A stretch of DNA of 64,000 nt, from the NCBI GenBank assembly GCA_051294375.1, contig CM119268.1, positions 18,742,615 through 18,806,614 of the forward strand. Direction: 5' to 3'. A model generated the notes under the pieces. That model made no database searches, was not told where the DNA came from, and worked only from the letters and a program-made list of their open reading frames with translations. The translations under genes were made by a program, and so were the position numbers. Position 1 is the stretch's first letter. Each line of letters begins with the position of its first letter. Of the stretch, positions 32,968 to 45,629 are shown piece by piece. This DNA comes from Paraspadella gotoi. Taxonomy: Eukaryota; Chaetognatha.

Positions 32968-34679
32968 ATCTTTACTTACGTGCCCTTTCTATTTCTTAAC
33001 CGCTTGTTACTGGCGGCAGCAAACCTAAATAACTTTCGTCTGTCGGTTGGTTTTTCATCTGTTTCTTTTATTTGTGTCCGTTATTTTAAATCTACTTCTA
33101 AACGTATATTATATGCACATTTGCTATCACATGTATCACCATAGTATCCACATATTCACAGTTGTATCCAAATTCTTGTTGGATCGGAATACAAGTTTTA
33201 AAATCCGGCGCAACATTCTACACTATTATTATTATATAATTATTTATTATTTCTTTCACACCGAAAAAAAGCATATTGATGCGAATTGAAATTTACTGAG
33301 ATATAGAAACATTTAAAACTGTTAAGCTTATTTAAAGATAAAGCGATTGAGTTCAGGCCCCATTAAAAATCTATCAAAGCGTCCTAAAGTTATAGGAGGT
33401 CAAAGGTCGGAATTGGTAAAATCATCTGACAAGAATAATTAATATTAATCAAAGATGAGTCTCTGACTTTTTCTTATTATAATACTATAATATAATATGA
33501 AATTTAGCTGAACAAATTCAGCATACAATATATCTGTAGGATAGGGTATCAAACCAATTTTCAAACCTAAAAGAAAAATGAAAATAAGTTAGGGAAACAA
33601 TATAGGAAAAACAATTCTTTTATAAAAATAAAGCAAAAAGCAGTTGATTTGCATAACTTACCCAAGGCTTAATTTCAAAGCTTTTCACATCAAAGTTTTT
33701 TATCCTTTATCGGCATTCTCGTGTTAAAGTTACTTTATCATAGAATTATTGTTTTGATTTAAAGATAAATTTTTGCAAAAAATTATTGGTTTTTAGATAT
33801 TTATTATTTAAAATGCAATATTTGGTAGCAATTTTCAAAAATATTTCATAAAAAAGTAATTTACAAATTTAATTGCCAACCCTTCTTATATGGTTTAATT
33901 TTCATTATTGGATTTTTTTTTAGTTCTATATATAAAATCAGTCAGAAAAAAGTATCAACAAATAAACTAACCTTTTAGAAATCACTTTTCCCAATTCCAT
34001 TTTGCAGACTCTGACTTTAAAAGGTCTTGCTCTATCACTACTTTCCAGAACAATTCAAATTTTTCTTGCACCGACCGATAAGCTCTTTAAAGAGCTATAC
34101 TTTAATATATATTTTTCTCAAAATAAAAAAGAAATAATGGTGCCTATTAAAAGCCTACCTCAGTGTCTTCTTTTTTTTTGCGCCGCCAGTTGTAAGATTT
34201 ATACTTCCTTTTTTTTCCCTTTTTTTCTCCTTCAATTTCCTCGTTGACCATCGAGACTCACTTGAAATTTTTTGTTTCCTTTTACTTTCTTTTCTCCATC
34301 TTCTCCTTTTCCTTTTTATTTCTTCTTTCTTACCAAAAATTTTCCCATTTTTTCGAGTCCTATGGTCTTTTTGTTATCGGTTCAGGTGATTTGAGACAAG
34401 GTCTTGCCGGAAAAAAAAACAAGCAGTTTACGGGTGAGGACAACAAGCATCATTAAATCTTTAAGCAAACATTATATGTTGAATTAAACGTTAAACTACA
34501 TTTATTGCATGACACACAAACTAAGAAAACAAAAAAAAAAACAACGAAAACTAAAACTCATCTTTTCATTTATAGTTGCGGGAAACGAGCAGAGGATGAC
34601 CGGCGTCCCCTGACGAAGAAGAGACTTCCCTCCGCCTATTCTTTTAAGTTCCACTGGGATTCGCATTCCCATCTCTTTC

Positions 34680-34790
34680 TCTCTCCTCTCTCTCTCTCTC
34701 TCTACTCTCTCTTCTCTCTCTCCTCTCTCTCTCCTCTCTCTCTCTCTCATCTCTCTCTCTCTCTCTTCTCTCCTCTCTCTCTCCCAGCTC
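34680..34790. repeat. (CT)n tract in block A
   Basis: Interrupted CT array. The matching GA arrays are 49815-49943 in B (pure, about 65 units) and 55865-55950 in C, so the length differs greatly between copies. Confidence 0.95.
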
Positions 34791-36389
34791 CACAACTTTT
34801 GAAGGAAGGGCATATTTCCCGGCGATTTGGTCAGATTCATATTAAGTTCGATTACTCGGCAAGTTATATCGACTTTCGGAGAAGTTCAAGGATTCCGACA
34901 GTTAAAGCAGCGAGAGAGAAAGAAAATCGCTTAAGAAAAAATGAGAAGATAGCAAAGAACCGGAAAATAAAAAAAAGAGAAGCAAAAGAAAATAAAAGAA
35001 AAGAAAAGAAGATAGAAAGAAAAGATAAAAGAAATAAATCAAAGAGAAAAAAATAGAAATTAAATATCAACTAGAAGAAAAAGAAAGAAAATATTAATGA
35101 AGAAAATAGAGAAAAGTGAGAAGAGACGCGAAAGAGTGAAAAGAAAGAAAAGCTTAAAGCACCAATAGTTATTCTGTATATTTTTTCTTTTTTCCAAAAG
35201 AAGAGGCTTCCTCTCGGCATTTATTAACCTTTAATCCTGCTGACGAGTAGGCTGATGCTCACAGCTCAGTTCAAAGCAAGAAAACAGAAATGATTTCCTT
35301 AAAGGGAAAAAAAATAATGAAACAGATGGTTTTCAAGCACGAAAACCCTTTAAGGTTAAGGGGATTTGTTCCGGATGGTACAGGATTGGTTTTTAGATGG
35401 TTTAGGTGAGCTATCTTGGCGAGATCTGCGAGATCTGGAATTTGAGATGCGAGGAGGTGACCTTAGTAGATATGCGGTTGACAAATGAGGATTTAATGGG
35501 AAGTAAGTCACAAACAGTTTTCAAGCAGGAGAAAGTCAGTCGAAGAAAATAATTTTAGATGGTTCTGGTGAATCTAGTAATGATGAAGCCATGAGCTGAG
35601 GTATGATGAAATTAAAAATGGTTGTGGATATTGTGTTTTATTGGACCAGATACAGATAATTTGAGATGTGAGAGGTTAGCTCAGTAAAAAACGAATTTGG
35701 TTTTAAAAATGGCGTTGAGTTCAGACGTCGTTTTCAGATGCATGCGATACGGTAAAATTGAAGAGAGCAAGATGTTTGAGATGGTGCGAAAATGGAGCGG
35801 AATCGCGAGTCTAAACGGTCGGTGAGGAAGTTATTTGCTCGTCGCCCGGATTTCCGAGATCTTACTCAATTCAGCGAGGAGGAGAAACCGAAGTAAGGCG
35901 AGATACATGAGCAGGTCTGGTGTTGCTAAGCCGGTGTCCATCAGTAATCTTTGTTCAGTATGATTACATCCGGAAACTCTGTCAGTTAATTAATCGCGAG
36001 CTCTATCATTAATTACACGGCCAAGTCTATTTATTATTACATATGCGCAACTCTATAATTTATGCAGCTTTACATTCAGCTTATTCCATTAGCTCAATTC
36101 GGTTTTCACGATTGTTTTACTTCTCTTTCTGAGTTCGTCACACGACCCTGTCTGGCCTTTTTAAAAGTTAGTAGTTTTTATTGATGTATAGAAAGCGTTA
36201 CCAGTATCCGTATTATCTAATGACGCGTAATAGCACGTTTAATAAAGTTAACGAGCATTGTTAAACTATAACTGTCGCACTGATCCCGCATCATGGATCA
36301 AAAACTGCGGCCCCTCGACTGCCATTTTATTGCGGGTCATCTTCTCGACCCCTTGACCTTCGGCCGACACGGGAGAGCGAAATCGTTCG

Positions 36390-36925
36390 ATCGCGGGTTG
36401 GTGGGAGTGAGAGCTGGAGAGAGTGAATAGTGTTTGTGTGCGGCATGGTGGGCCAGTACAGTGAGGAAGGAAGTGATAGTGGTTTGATGGTGATGGCGGA
36501 GGAGAGTGCAGGAAATGATAATGTTGTGTGATGGTGAGAGTGGTGGGAAGCGAAGAGAGGAGAAGTGATAGTGGTTGGGATGTGTGGGATGTGAGAGTGG
36601 AGGAAAGTGATAGTGGTGCGCTGTGATGCCGTGAGAGGGGTGGGATTGAAGTGAGGAAGTGATAGTGGTTGTGACGTGGGGAAGTGAGAGTGCGGAAGAG
36701 AATGTGATAGTGGTTGGATAGCTGGTGGGAGTGAGATAGTGAGTCGAGTGATAAGTGGGTTGTGCATTGGGGAGTGAGAGGGAGCATGTAGGCCATCTGG
36801 TGGAGTGGGAGTGAGAGTGAAGGAAGTGATAGTGGTTGTGACGGTGTGAGTGAGAGTGAGGAAGTGATAGTGCGTGTGATGGTGGGACGTGGCGGGAGTG
36901 AGAGTAGAGGAAGTGATAGCTGAGT
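36390..36925. repeat. 39-bp minisatellite, block A copy
   Basis: Units contain GTGATAGTGG followed by TGTGATGGTGGGAGTGAGAG and a GGAAG. The complement lies at 47765-48255 and 53950-54240. The three copies of the array differ in unit number and in indels. All frames are open through it, which explains the His/Tyr/Ser- and Thr-rich frames on its minus strand. Confidence 0.9.
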
Positions 36926-37204
36926 AGTGTGATGCTTAAAAAAGTGAAAATTTGTAACATAGTGAGATGTGACATAAGGCGATACACAATTTAAAACAGA
37001 AATGTAATTTCGTGTTCTTTCTTCAAAAAAATAAAAAACTAAAGTTTTGATGTAAAGAATTAAATATTAAAAAAGAAAAGAGAGAGAGTTTATTTATTTC
37101 TGCCCTCAGGACTGTTTATGTTTTTATTACATGCAACATTGGGATTATTATTAATTATGTATAGTTGTGAAAAAAATTAGATCCACACTATGTACATGTA
37201 TGTA

Positions 37205-37275
37205 TATATATACGAGCACCTAGTGATCATAGAGCTGATGGCTTTACTCAATGAGCCATCGGTCACGACTGAAAG
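37205..37275 (-). mobile_element. Possible tRNA-derived SINE head, weak
   Basis: On the minus strand GATGGCTCATTGAGTAAAGCCATC forms a D-arm-like hairpin. In copy D2 it reads TGGCTCAGTTGAGTAAAGCC, one base from an A-box consensus. No acceptable B box follows, so the assignment is tentative. Confidence 0.3.
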
Positions 37276-38864
37276 GTGTCATGCTTATAGGGCGGGGTGA
37301 ACCTAGGCAATATTAAAAGAAATCTTACTTATTACTAGTCAACATAGTTATATTAGGTTGTATAAATAACATAGATCGATTGGTTTATAAGTCAGGGACC
37401 TAATCCCGATAATTGTATGGTAATTTCAATTTACTGCAGCATACTGCAGCTTCAATTTTTTTAAAATAAAAAAATTAAAGTACTGACTGATTTTATTGCT
37501 TGTTATACAATTTTGGTTTATGCAAGAAGTTAGATTTTTTATTCGAGAAATCCATAAACGTACTCTCTCAATACTACCATAAAAAACCCATTAGGTTGAT
37601 CATTGTAACTTTTGACAGGAGTTGATTTTAATTATTTGGACGCGGAGCAAAAAAAATATCTTACAAACGATTTCTTTCTGCGATAAAAATAAAACAATTT
37701 TGTAAAACAATCGTGCGTAGGGCGAGGATCAATTAAGGGGGTAAGGTTCAAGTCCGAACTCTGTATATTAGAGCGTACTAACAAAATACAAATCAAGTGA
37801 GTGTACTAAGCTATTCTTAGTGTATATGTCAGTCTGTAGAGAATTCGAGGTGATGACCATGTTTATTTTGTATTAATTATATCATATATGTCGGAAATGA
37901 CGGCGTTTTTATGTATACTAAAGTTTTATAAAATAGCAACCATATAAAGTTATGATAAATCAAAGTTATTTAAAATATAATTAAATTTATATGAGCTTTT
38001 GAAATATAAAAATAAAAGTACTTATAAAAATATTTTGGTAAGGTTTATTTTCTTAATATTTTTAACTATAAAGTTAGTTAACTTATATTTATAATAATTA
38101 TAAGCTAATAAAAATTGGCTAAAGTAAAAAAAATAATTTCAAAAATTTATTCATGGATTGGATTTCTTGGCAACAAGTTGATATAAGAAAATATAACTTT
38201 GTTATATCAAAATTATGTCATTAAAGTTGGTAAAATTCATAAAAACTATGAATTTAAAGAAAAAATTGAAAAATTAAACAAAAATAGATAGTTTTTTAAT
38301 TCTTTAACACTACATTATGAAGATTTTTTAATGGATATACTTTCTATATCAACTTTTTGTAGAGATTCAAATTCGATTATTAAAATTTAAAATTTTTAAT
38401 TTTCACTTTAGCTTTTTTTATTATTATATTAATTAAATATAGTTAACAAAAACTATTAATTGAAATAATAAATTTTGTAAACAAATTACCAAAATATTTA
38501 TATGGCGTCTTTATTAGTATGTAAGTTATTGGCTTTTTCACTAACTACTTAAGATAATTTGAGTTTCTATAACTTTACAATGTTTTGCGCCTACATTTTA
38601 ATAGCACGTTATTTGCTCGCAAAAACGCCATTTCCCACAAAGAAGAAATGAGACTACTACAAAAAAGTGCATTATCATCATCGAATTCTAAGACTGGAGA
38701 TATACATTATATATATTAAGTACGTCCTTACTTGATTTGGTTAATTTCGATTATTTTTTCAACGCCCTATATGTTATTTTTTTCAAGCCCTATATGTTAT
38801 CGATGTATGTATTGTATATTGCTAAAACTTTTCTGTTCCAATTCTGATAGGCGATCACTAACAA

Positions 38865-38950
38865 TTTCTCTCTCTCTCATCTCCTCTTCTCCCTCTCATC
38901 TCTCTCTCTCATTATCTCTCTCGTCTCTCTCTTCTCTCTCTCTTCTCACA
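38865..38950. repeat. (CT)n tract in D1
   Basis: Interrupted CT array. Partner tracts are at 44745-44820 (D2) and, as GA, at 45790-45872 (D3). Confidence 0.9.
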
Positions 38951-39124
38951 CTCTTCGTCGTCGATTGCATTGACCCCTGGATATATCGTCTCTCATGGCG
39001 AAAACGAAGGCGATATAAGCACCGATTATGAGGACCTATAATCTGAGAGAGAAAGCAAAAGGGAGAATAACAAATACAACAAGGCCATAGAAGGAAGCGA
39101 AAGCAGGAAAAGACGGAGAGGAAG

Positions 39125-39183
39125 AGAGAAAGAGGACGAGAGGAGTGGGAGAGAGAGAGAGGATAGAAGAGAGAGAGGAGAGC

Positions 39184-39240
<57 letters not shown>

Positions 39241-39243
39241 AGA
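39125..39243. repeat. (GA)n tract in D1
   Basis: Interrupted GA array. Partners are at 44970-45062 and, inverted, 45540-45640. Confidence 0.93.
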
Positions 39244-39439
39244 GAATAAAAATATACTCATAGAAAGAGATAAACGACACCTAATTATCTGTATATTAAA
39301 AGTATGATATCATAATGATTAGCTCCCAATGATAAGTTAACACTACCATATCTCTTACAAACTTACCACATACTACGAAGTTGGACGAATGAAAAAGTCC
39401 TTTGCAGCAAAGGGTCGCTGGCAGTCTTTGCGGCCACAT

Positions 39440-39570
39440 TTTTGACGGAGAGAGTGAGAGAGAAGAGAGAGACGAGAGAGAAGAGAGAGAGAGGAAGAGA
39501 GAGAGAGAAGAGAGAGACGAGAGACAGAGAGAGAGAGAGAGAGAGAGATAGATAGATAGATAGATAGATA
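39440..39570. repeat. (GA)n and (GATA)n junction tract
   Basis: GA dinucleotides pass into GATA tetranucleotides at about 39547-39570. The GATA complement (TATC)n reappears at 42963-42991 at the far end of the inverted E arm. Confidence 0.92.
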
Positions 39571-40490
39571 ATTCCCGCCTTCCCTTATTTATGAGACTTC
39601 GCGTTCGAGTGAGATTCCGATGCAGTTTTTATACGGATTGATGGCGTCGTCGCCGTCGCCGTCGCCGTCGTCGTCGTCATCGTCGTCGCCGAGTCCATAA
39701 CCCGGCCGCCATCTTTGGCTTTGGAAGCGTAAATCCGCTCGCCTCCCCCCATCATCCTCCTTGTTATTTTTCCCACGCGAATTTCTTGGCCTGAAGTCGT
39801 TGTTGTTGATTCACGACGTCGTCGTCGTCGTCGTCGTCGTCGATTGTAATGAACAGGAAATCTTTTTCTTGACTTCGATCAGCGGGTTTCGCGTTGTTGT
39901 CGTTGTTGTTATTAATTTTTTGTTTCTTTTATTGTTTTTGTTTTGCCTGCTTTCACGATGTCTCTCGGCAAACCATTCGTTTATAATCATTAATTTTTTC
40001 ATCGCGAATTATTTATCCTTTATAAATCCAGTACGTGAAATATGTGTTTGTTGTTGTTGTTGATGTAGTTGTTGTTGTTGTTCTTATGTTGTTGTTGTTT
40101 TGTGCTTTTGAGAGGAAGGCTGATGGTTGAAGGCACGAGAGGTGGTGATCGAATTTTAAGCGACTGAAAGGAAAGAATAAAAATATCTTTTTTTCTACTG
40201 TGCGAAATTTACAACAATATGTCAAAAAAAATCTGAAATAAAAATTCGAAAATAAACATGAAAGATTGTATTGAAAACCAAGAGTACTACAATAACAAAG
40301 AATATTATTCCAAACACAATGTTAATTATAAATAATGATTTGAATTGATATTGATATTGATTTAATTATAAGAAGCGACAAAAAGTCAATTTACAATATA
40401 TGTAAAACTTTGAAAAAATATGAAATTGAGGTAAATAAAAGTTTTCAGAGGAAAAAATAGATGCCCTGGATGGATTTGAATTGGTTATTA
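39545..40490 (+). repeat. Block E, left arm of palindrome 2
   Basis: Reverse complement of 42045-42991, including (GTC)n at about 39640-39690 and 39820-39845, and the (TTG)n patches at 40045-40100. No gene is recognised. The arms enclose a 1.55-kb spacer that occurs once. Confidence 0.9.
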
Positions 40491-40619
40491 GAAAGAGAGA
40501 GAAGAGTGAGAGAGAGAGAGAAGAGAGAGAAGAGAAGAGAGAGAGAGAGAGAGAAGAGAGAGGAGAGAGAGAGAGAGAGAAGAGAGAGGCTCCAAATTCC
40601 GGAGTGAGATTGCGAATGT

Positions 40620-40775
40620 TTTCATCTTCGCGGAGAAAAGAGTTTTCTCTAAGTCGAGGCTCGGAGCCCCTCCTGTGCCAACACCCGAGCCATCGCCCCC
40701 GGAGCCGCGGGGCGTGGTTTGCCGTGCCGCAGGGGCTGCTCGGTGGGCGGCTCCTGCTGCGCGTGAGGATTTCGG
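40620..40775 (+). other. GC-rich island in the spacer, possible exon
   Basis: About 150 bp of high-GC sequence (for example GAGCCATCGCCCCCGGAGCC) in AT-rich DNA. One + frame stays open from 40481 to 40792 and includes SRGAWFAVPQGLLGGRLLLR, with GTGAGG available as a donor after CTGCTGCGC. No acceptor is clear and I do not recognise a domain. It could be a coding exon or a CpG-rich regulatory element. Confidence 0.25.
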
Positions 40776-40897
40776 GTGAGGAAATCAGATAGGAAACGAA
40801 CGGACGAACGAGGCGAAAAATTTGGAAGGAAGGAAATGGAAGAATGATGATGTTAACTCCAAAAGGCGTCTCTTTTCTCTCTCTCCCTCTCTTTCTC

Positions 40898-40956
<59 letters not shown>

Positions 40957-41809
40957 CTCCTCTCCTCTCGTTAAAAACTCCAACAAGTCTATCTTATTTC
41001 TGAAAAAAAGGAACAATAAATTTACTTACTTTTTATTTTCACTTATTTTCCTCTTTTGCCGTTTTCCAAACAAAATATTTATTTTAGTTTTACCAACGAA
41101 ATATTTCACAGAAATTTGCTCACCTAATCCTTTTTTTCATTCAGATTTCACCTGCTGGTATTAGCGAATTTCCTTTTTTTTCTTTTTTTAGCGCTTTCCT
41201 GTCTGGACTTTTGCCTTACACGGAGATCGACCAGGAAAAAATAAACCAGATACAGTTTTAGCCCCCTTTGTTTTTTTAAAATCAATTCACCCATCCATTT
41301 TTGGGTTATTTATTCAAATTTGTTATGTGACATCTGTGCTTTTAGTCAAAGCAAGTCAAACTTTTTTTATCAAAATAAGAAAAAAAAAGAAAAAAGAAGT
41401 TTGCAATTTTCGAGGATGTGGTTGAATTCTTCAAGCAAAGAAAAAATTTTTATAATTTCTTAGGCGCCAAATTTTGAAAAAGTTGCCGGAGACGAAAGAA
41501 AATAAAAAACTATTTTAGGGGACGATAAAATAAAAATAAAAAAAAGATAAAAGAAGTAAAAAAAGAGTAATTAGTTTTTTTAACAAAAATAGTATTATTT
41601 TTCCTCTTTTCGTTTTTTGTGACTTTTTTCTGTCGTCGGTTGGCAAAGTCCTTTCTTTTGACTTTGTTTTACTGTGTTAACTTTGTTTTGTTCTAAACTT
41701 CGAAGAATCTCGGAACAAATACGTCAAGCAAGTTTGTATCATTTGTCACTGAAGTAGTAGAGAGGAGAGCACGAGAGCAGAGAGAGAGAGAGAGCGATGA
41801 GAGAGAGAC

Positions 41810-41842
<33 letters not shown>

Positions 41843-42044
41843 AGAGAGAGACGAGAGAGAGAGAGAGATGAGAGAGAGAACGAGACAAGAGAGAGAGAAA
41901 GACAAGATAGAGACGAGAGAGAGATGAGAGAGAGGAGACGAACGAGAGCGAGAGAGACAGGAGAGAGAGAAGAGAGAGGAAATCGAAAGCGTTGAGGAAA
42001 TTTCATGGAGCAATAATAATTTTTTACGTCTACAAAAGGGCGTT
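40776..42044. other. Spacer of palindrome 2, CT and GA tracts
   Basis: (CT)n at about 40876-40968, AT-rich DNA with no gene, then an interrupted GA array at 41760-41990. Confidence 0.7.
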
Positions 42045-42960
42045 CTCTCTCTTTCTATAACAATTCAAATCCATCCAGGGCATCTATTTTTTCCTCTGAA
42101 ACTTTTATTTACCTCAATTCATTTTTTTCAAAGTTTTACATATATTGTAATTGACTTTTGTCGCTTCTTATTAATTAAATCAATATCAATATCAATTCAA
42201 ATCATTATTTATAATTAACATTGTGTTGGAATAATAATTCTTGTTATTGTAGTACTCTTGTTTTCATACAATCTTTTCATGTTTATTTTCGATTTTTATT
42301 CAGATTTTTTGACATATTGTTGTAAATTTCGCACAGTAGAAAAAAAAAGATATTTTTATTCTTTTCCTTTCAGTCGCTTAAAATTCGATGCACCACCTCT
42401 CGTGCCTTCAGCCATCAGCCTTCCTCTCAAAAGCACAAAACAACAACAACAATAAGAACAACAACAACAACTACATCAACAACAACAACAAACACATATT
42501 TCACGTACTGGATTTATAAAGGATAAAATAAATTCGCGATGAAAAATTAATGATTATAACGAATGGTTTGCCGAGAGACATCGTGAAGCAGGCAAAACAA
42601 AACAATAAAAGAAACAAAAATAATAACAACAACGACAACAACGCGAAACCCGCTGATCGAATCAAGAAAAAGATTTCCTGTTCATTACATCGACGACGAC
42701 GACGACGACGACGACGTCGTGAATCACAACAACGACTTCAGCCAAGAAATTCGCGTGGGAAAAATAACAAGGAGGATGATGGGGGGGAGGCGAGCGGATT
42801 TATCGCTTCCAAAGGCCAAAGATGGCGGCCGGGTTATGGACTCGGCGACGACGATGACGACGACGACGGCGACGGCGACGGCGACGACGCCATCATCCGT
42901 ATAAAAACTGCATCGGAATCTCACTCGAACCGAAGTCTCATAAATAAGGGAAAGGCGGGA

Positions 42961-42991
<31 letters not shown>
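42045..42991 (-). repeat. Block E, right arm of palindrome 2
   Basis: Complement of 39545-40490, ending in (TATC)n at the next gap. The (GAC)n parts at 42690-42720 and 42845-42895 explain the Arg- and Asp-rich frames here. Confidence 0.9.
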
Positions 42992-43016
42992 NNNNNNNNN
43001 NNNNNNNNNNNNNNNN
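42992..43016. other. 25-N gap between inverted E and forward D2
   Basis: If the arm continued, the complement of D1's end should follow the (TATC)n. Instead the start of D in forward orientation follows, so the join is probably wrong. Confidence 0.97.
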
Positions 43017-44751
43017 GAAAGAGAAGAGATGTGAAAAAAATTAATGATCCACACTATGTACAATTATGTAACTCAGATATACGAGCACCTAAGTGATTAT
43101 CGAGCTGAGATGGCTTTACTCAACTGAGCCATCGGGTCACGACTACGGAAGGTGTCATCCGCTATAGGAGGGGGTGAACCTTAGGCAATCAATTAAAAAG
43201 AAATCTTACTTATATAGTCAACATACGTATAGTTAGCTGTATAAATAACATAGATCGAGTGGTATTATAATCAGGGGACTAATCCCGATAATTGGGTATG
43301 GTAATTTCAATGTTTACTAGCAGCATACTGCAGCTTTCAATTTTTTTAAAATAAAAAAATTAAAGTACTGACTGAATTTTTATTGGCTTGTTATATATAT
43401 AATATAGATTATAATTGCAAGAAGTTAGATTTTTTATTTCGAGCAAATGCCATAAACGTACTCTCTCAATACTACCGATTAAAGAAACCCATTAGGTTGA
43501 TCATGTGTAACTTTTGCACAGGAAGTTGATTTTAATTATTTGGACGCGGAGCAAAAAATGTCTTAAAAACGATTCTTCTGCGATAAAAATTAAACAATTT
43601 TGTAAACAATCGTGCGTAGGGCGAGGATCAATTAAGGGGGTAAGGTTCAAGTCCGAAATCTTATATTAGAGCAGTCTACATTTACAAATAAGTGAGGTAC
43701 AAGGCTATTCTTAGTGTAATGTCAGTCTGTAGAAATTCGATGGTGATGACCATGTTTTTTAGTATTAATATATATATATATGTCGGAAATGACGGGTTTT
43801 ATGTTCGTAACGTTTATAAAATAGGCAACCATTATAAAGTTATGATAAATCAAATTATTAAAATTTTTAAATTTAATATGACTTTTGAATATAAAAATAA
43901 AGTACTTATAAAAATATTTTGGTAAGTTTATTTTCTTAAATTTTAGTTTAAATCTATAAAGTTGTTACTATATATTTATTAATAATTATAAGTAAAATTG
44001 GCTAAAGTAAAAAATAATAATTTCAAAAATTTTTTCATGGATTTGGATCTTTGGCAACAAGTTGATATAAAAGAATATAACTTTGTATATCAAAATTTAT
44101 GTCATTAAGTGTGGTAAAATTCATAAAACTATAGAATCTTAAAGACAAAAATTGAAACAAATTAAACAAAATAGATGAGTTTTTTAATTCTTTTACACTA
44201 CATTATGAAGATTTTTTAATGGATATATTTCTATATCAATTTTTGGTAAGATTCCAAATTCGATTATTAAAATTAAAATTTTTAATTTTCAACTTTAGCT
44301 TTTTTTATTATTATATTAATTATAATATAGTGTACAAACTATTAATGAAATAATAATTTGTAACAAATTACCAAAATATTTATATGCGTCTTTATAGGTA
44401 TGTAGTTTTGCTTCTTGCACTAACTACTTAAGATAACTTGAGTTTCTATAAACTCTACAATGTTTGGCGCTACGAGTTTTAATAGCACGTTATTTGCTCG
44501 CAAAAATCGCCATTTCCGACAAAGAAGAAAATGAGACTGACTACAAAAAGTGATATCATCATCGAATTCTAAGAGAGAGATATATATTATATATATTAGT
44601 ACGTTTACTTGATTTGGTTAATTTCGATTATTTTTCAACGCCACTATATGATTTTTTTCAACGCCCTATATGTTATCGATGTATGTATTGTATATTGTAA
44701 AACTTTTCTGTTCCCATTCTGATAGGCGATCACTAACAAATTTTCTCTCTC

Positions 44752-44787
<36 letters not shown>

Positions 44788-44970
44788 GTCTCTCTCTTCT
44801 CTCTCTTCTCTCTCTCTTCTCACCTCTTCGTCGTCGATTGCATTGACCCCTGGAATATCGTCTCTCCATGGCGAAACGAAGGCGATATAAGCACCGATAT
44901 GAGACTATATCTGAAGAGAGAAAGCAAAAGGAGAAACGAATAACAAAACAAAAGGCCATCAGAAAGGGGG

Positions 44971-45049
<79 letters not shown>

Positions 45050-45270
45050 AGAGAGAGAGAGGTAAAAATACTACATAGAAAAGATAAACTGACACTATAT
45101 CTTGTATATATAAGTATATGATAATAATGATTAGCTCTCAATGATACAGTAACACTTTACATATCTCTTTACAAACTTACCCGATACTCACGAGTTGGAC
45201 GAATGAAAAAAGTCCTTTGCAGCAAAAGGTCGCTGCAGTCTTTGCGGCACATTTTTAGACGGTAGAGAGG
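43017..45270 (+). repeat. Block D2, direct copy of D1
   Basis: Same order and orientation as 37165-39460, with many one-base differences. For example, both contain GACGCGGAGCAAAAAA-type and CGTGCGTAGGGCGAGGATCA words. It forms the left arm of palindrome 3 with D3. No gene is recognised. Confidence 0.9.
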
Positions 45271-45283
45271 AGAGAGAAGAGAG

Positions 45284-45341
<58 letters not shown>

Positions 45342-45347
45342 AGAGGT
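45265..45347. repeat. (GA)n at the centre of palindrome 3
   Basis: GA tract flanked by GGCACATTTTTAGAC on the left and its complement TCAAAAATGTGCC on the right, so the fold-back point lies inside the dinucleotide repeat. Confidence 0.93.
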
Positions 45348-45349
45348 CA

Positions 45350-45538
45350 AAAATGTGCCGCAAAGACTGCAGCGACCTTTGCTGCAAAGGACTTTTTCAT
45401 TCGTCCAACTTCGTAGTATGGGTAAGTTTGTAAGAGATATGTAAAGTGTCTAACTGTATCATTGGAGCTAATTCATTATTATCATTACTTATATATACAG
45501 ATATAGTGTCAGTTTATTTTTCTGATGAGTATATTTTA

Positions 45539-45629
<91 letters not shown>

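Larger units (their letters stand above)
30665..36990 (+). repeat. Block A, first copy of a multi-copy segment
   Basis: Reverse complement of block B (47760-52575) and of block C (53940-58335). Examples are the Ser/Leu-like (CT)n tract at 31102, the GGAAATGGTGCC-type unique words and the minisatellite at 36390-36925. It differs by frequent small indels and carries a private 1.63-kb insertion (31340-32967). No coding gene is recognised anywhere in it. Confidence 0.9.
36991..39460 (+). repeat. Block D1
   Basis: AT-rich segment present three times: here, forward at 43017-45270 (D2) and inverted at 45350-47620 (D3). It is contiguous with block A here and with block B at D3. No gene is recognised. 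It contains the tRNA-like segment at about 37205-37275. Confidence 0.88.

Noticed and set aside
43692-43925. 77-codon frame found identically at 46690-46923
   Set aside because: The repetition reflects the D2/D3 duplication. In D1 the same region is interrupted by indels, so identity is not evidence of selection.
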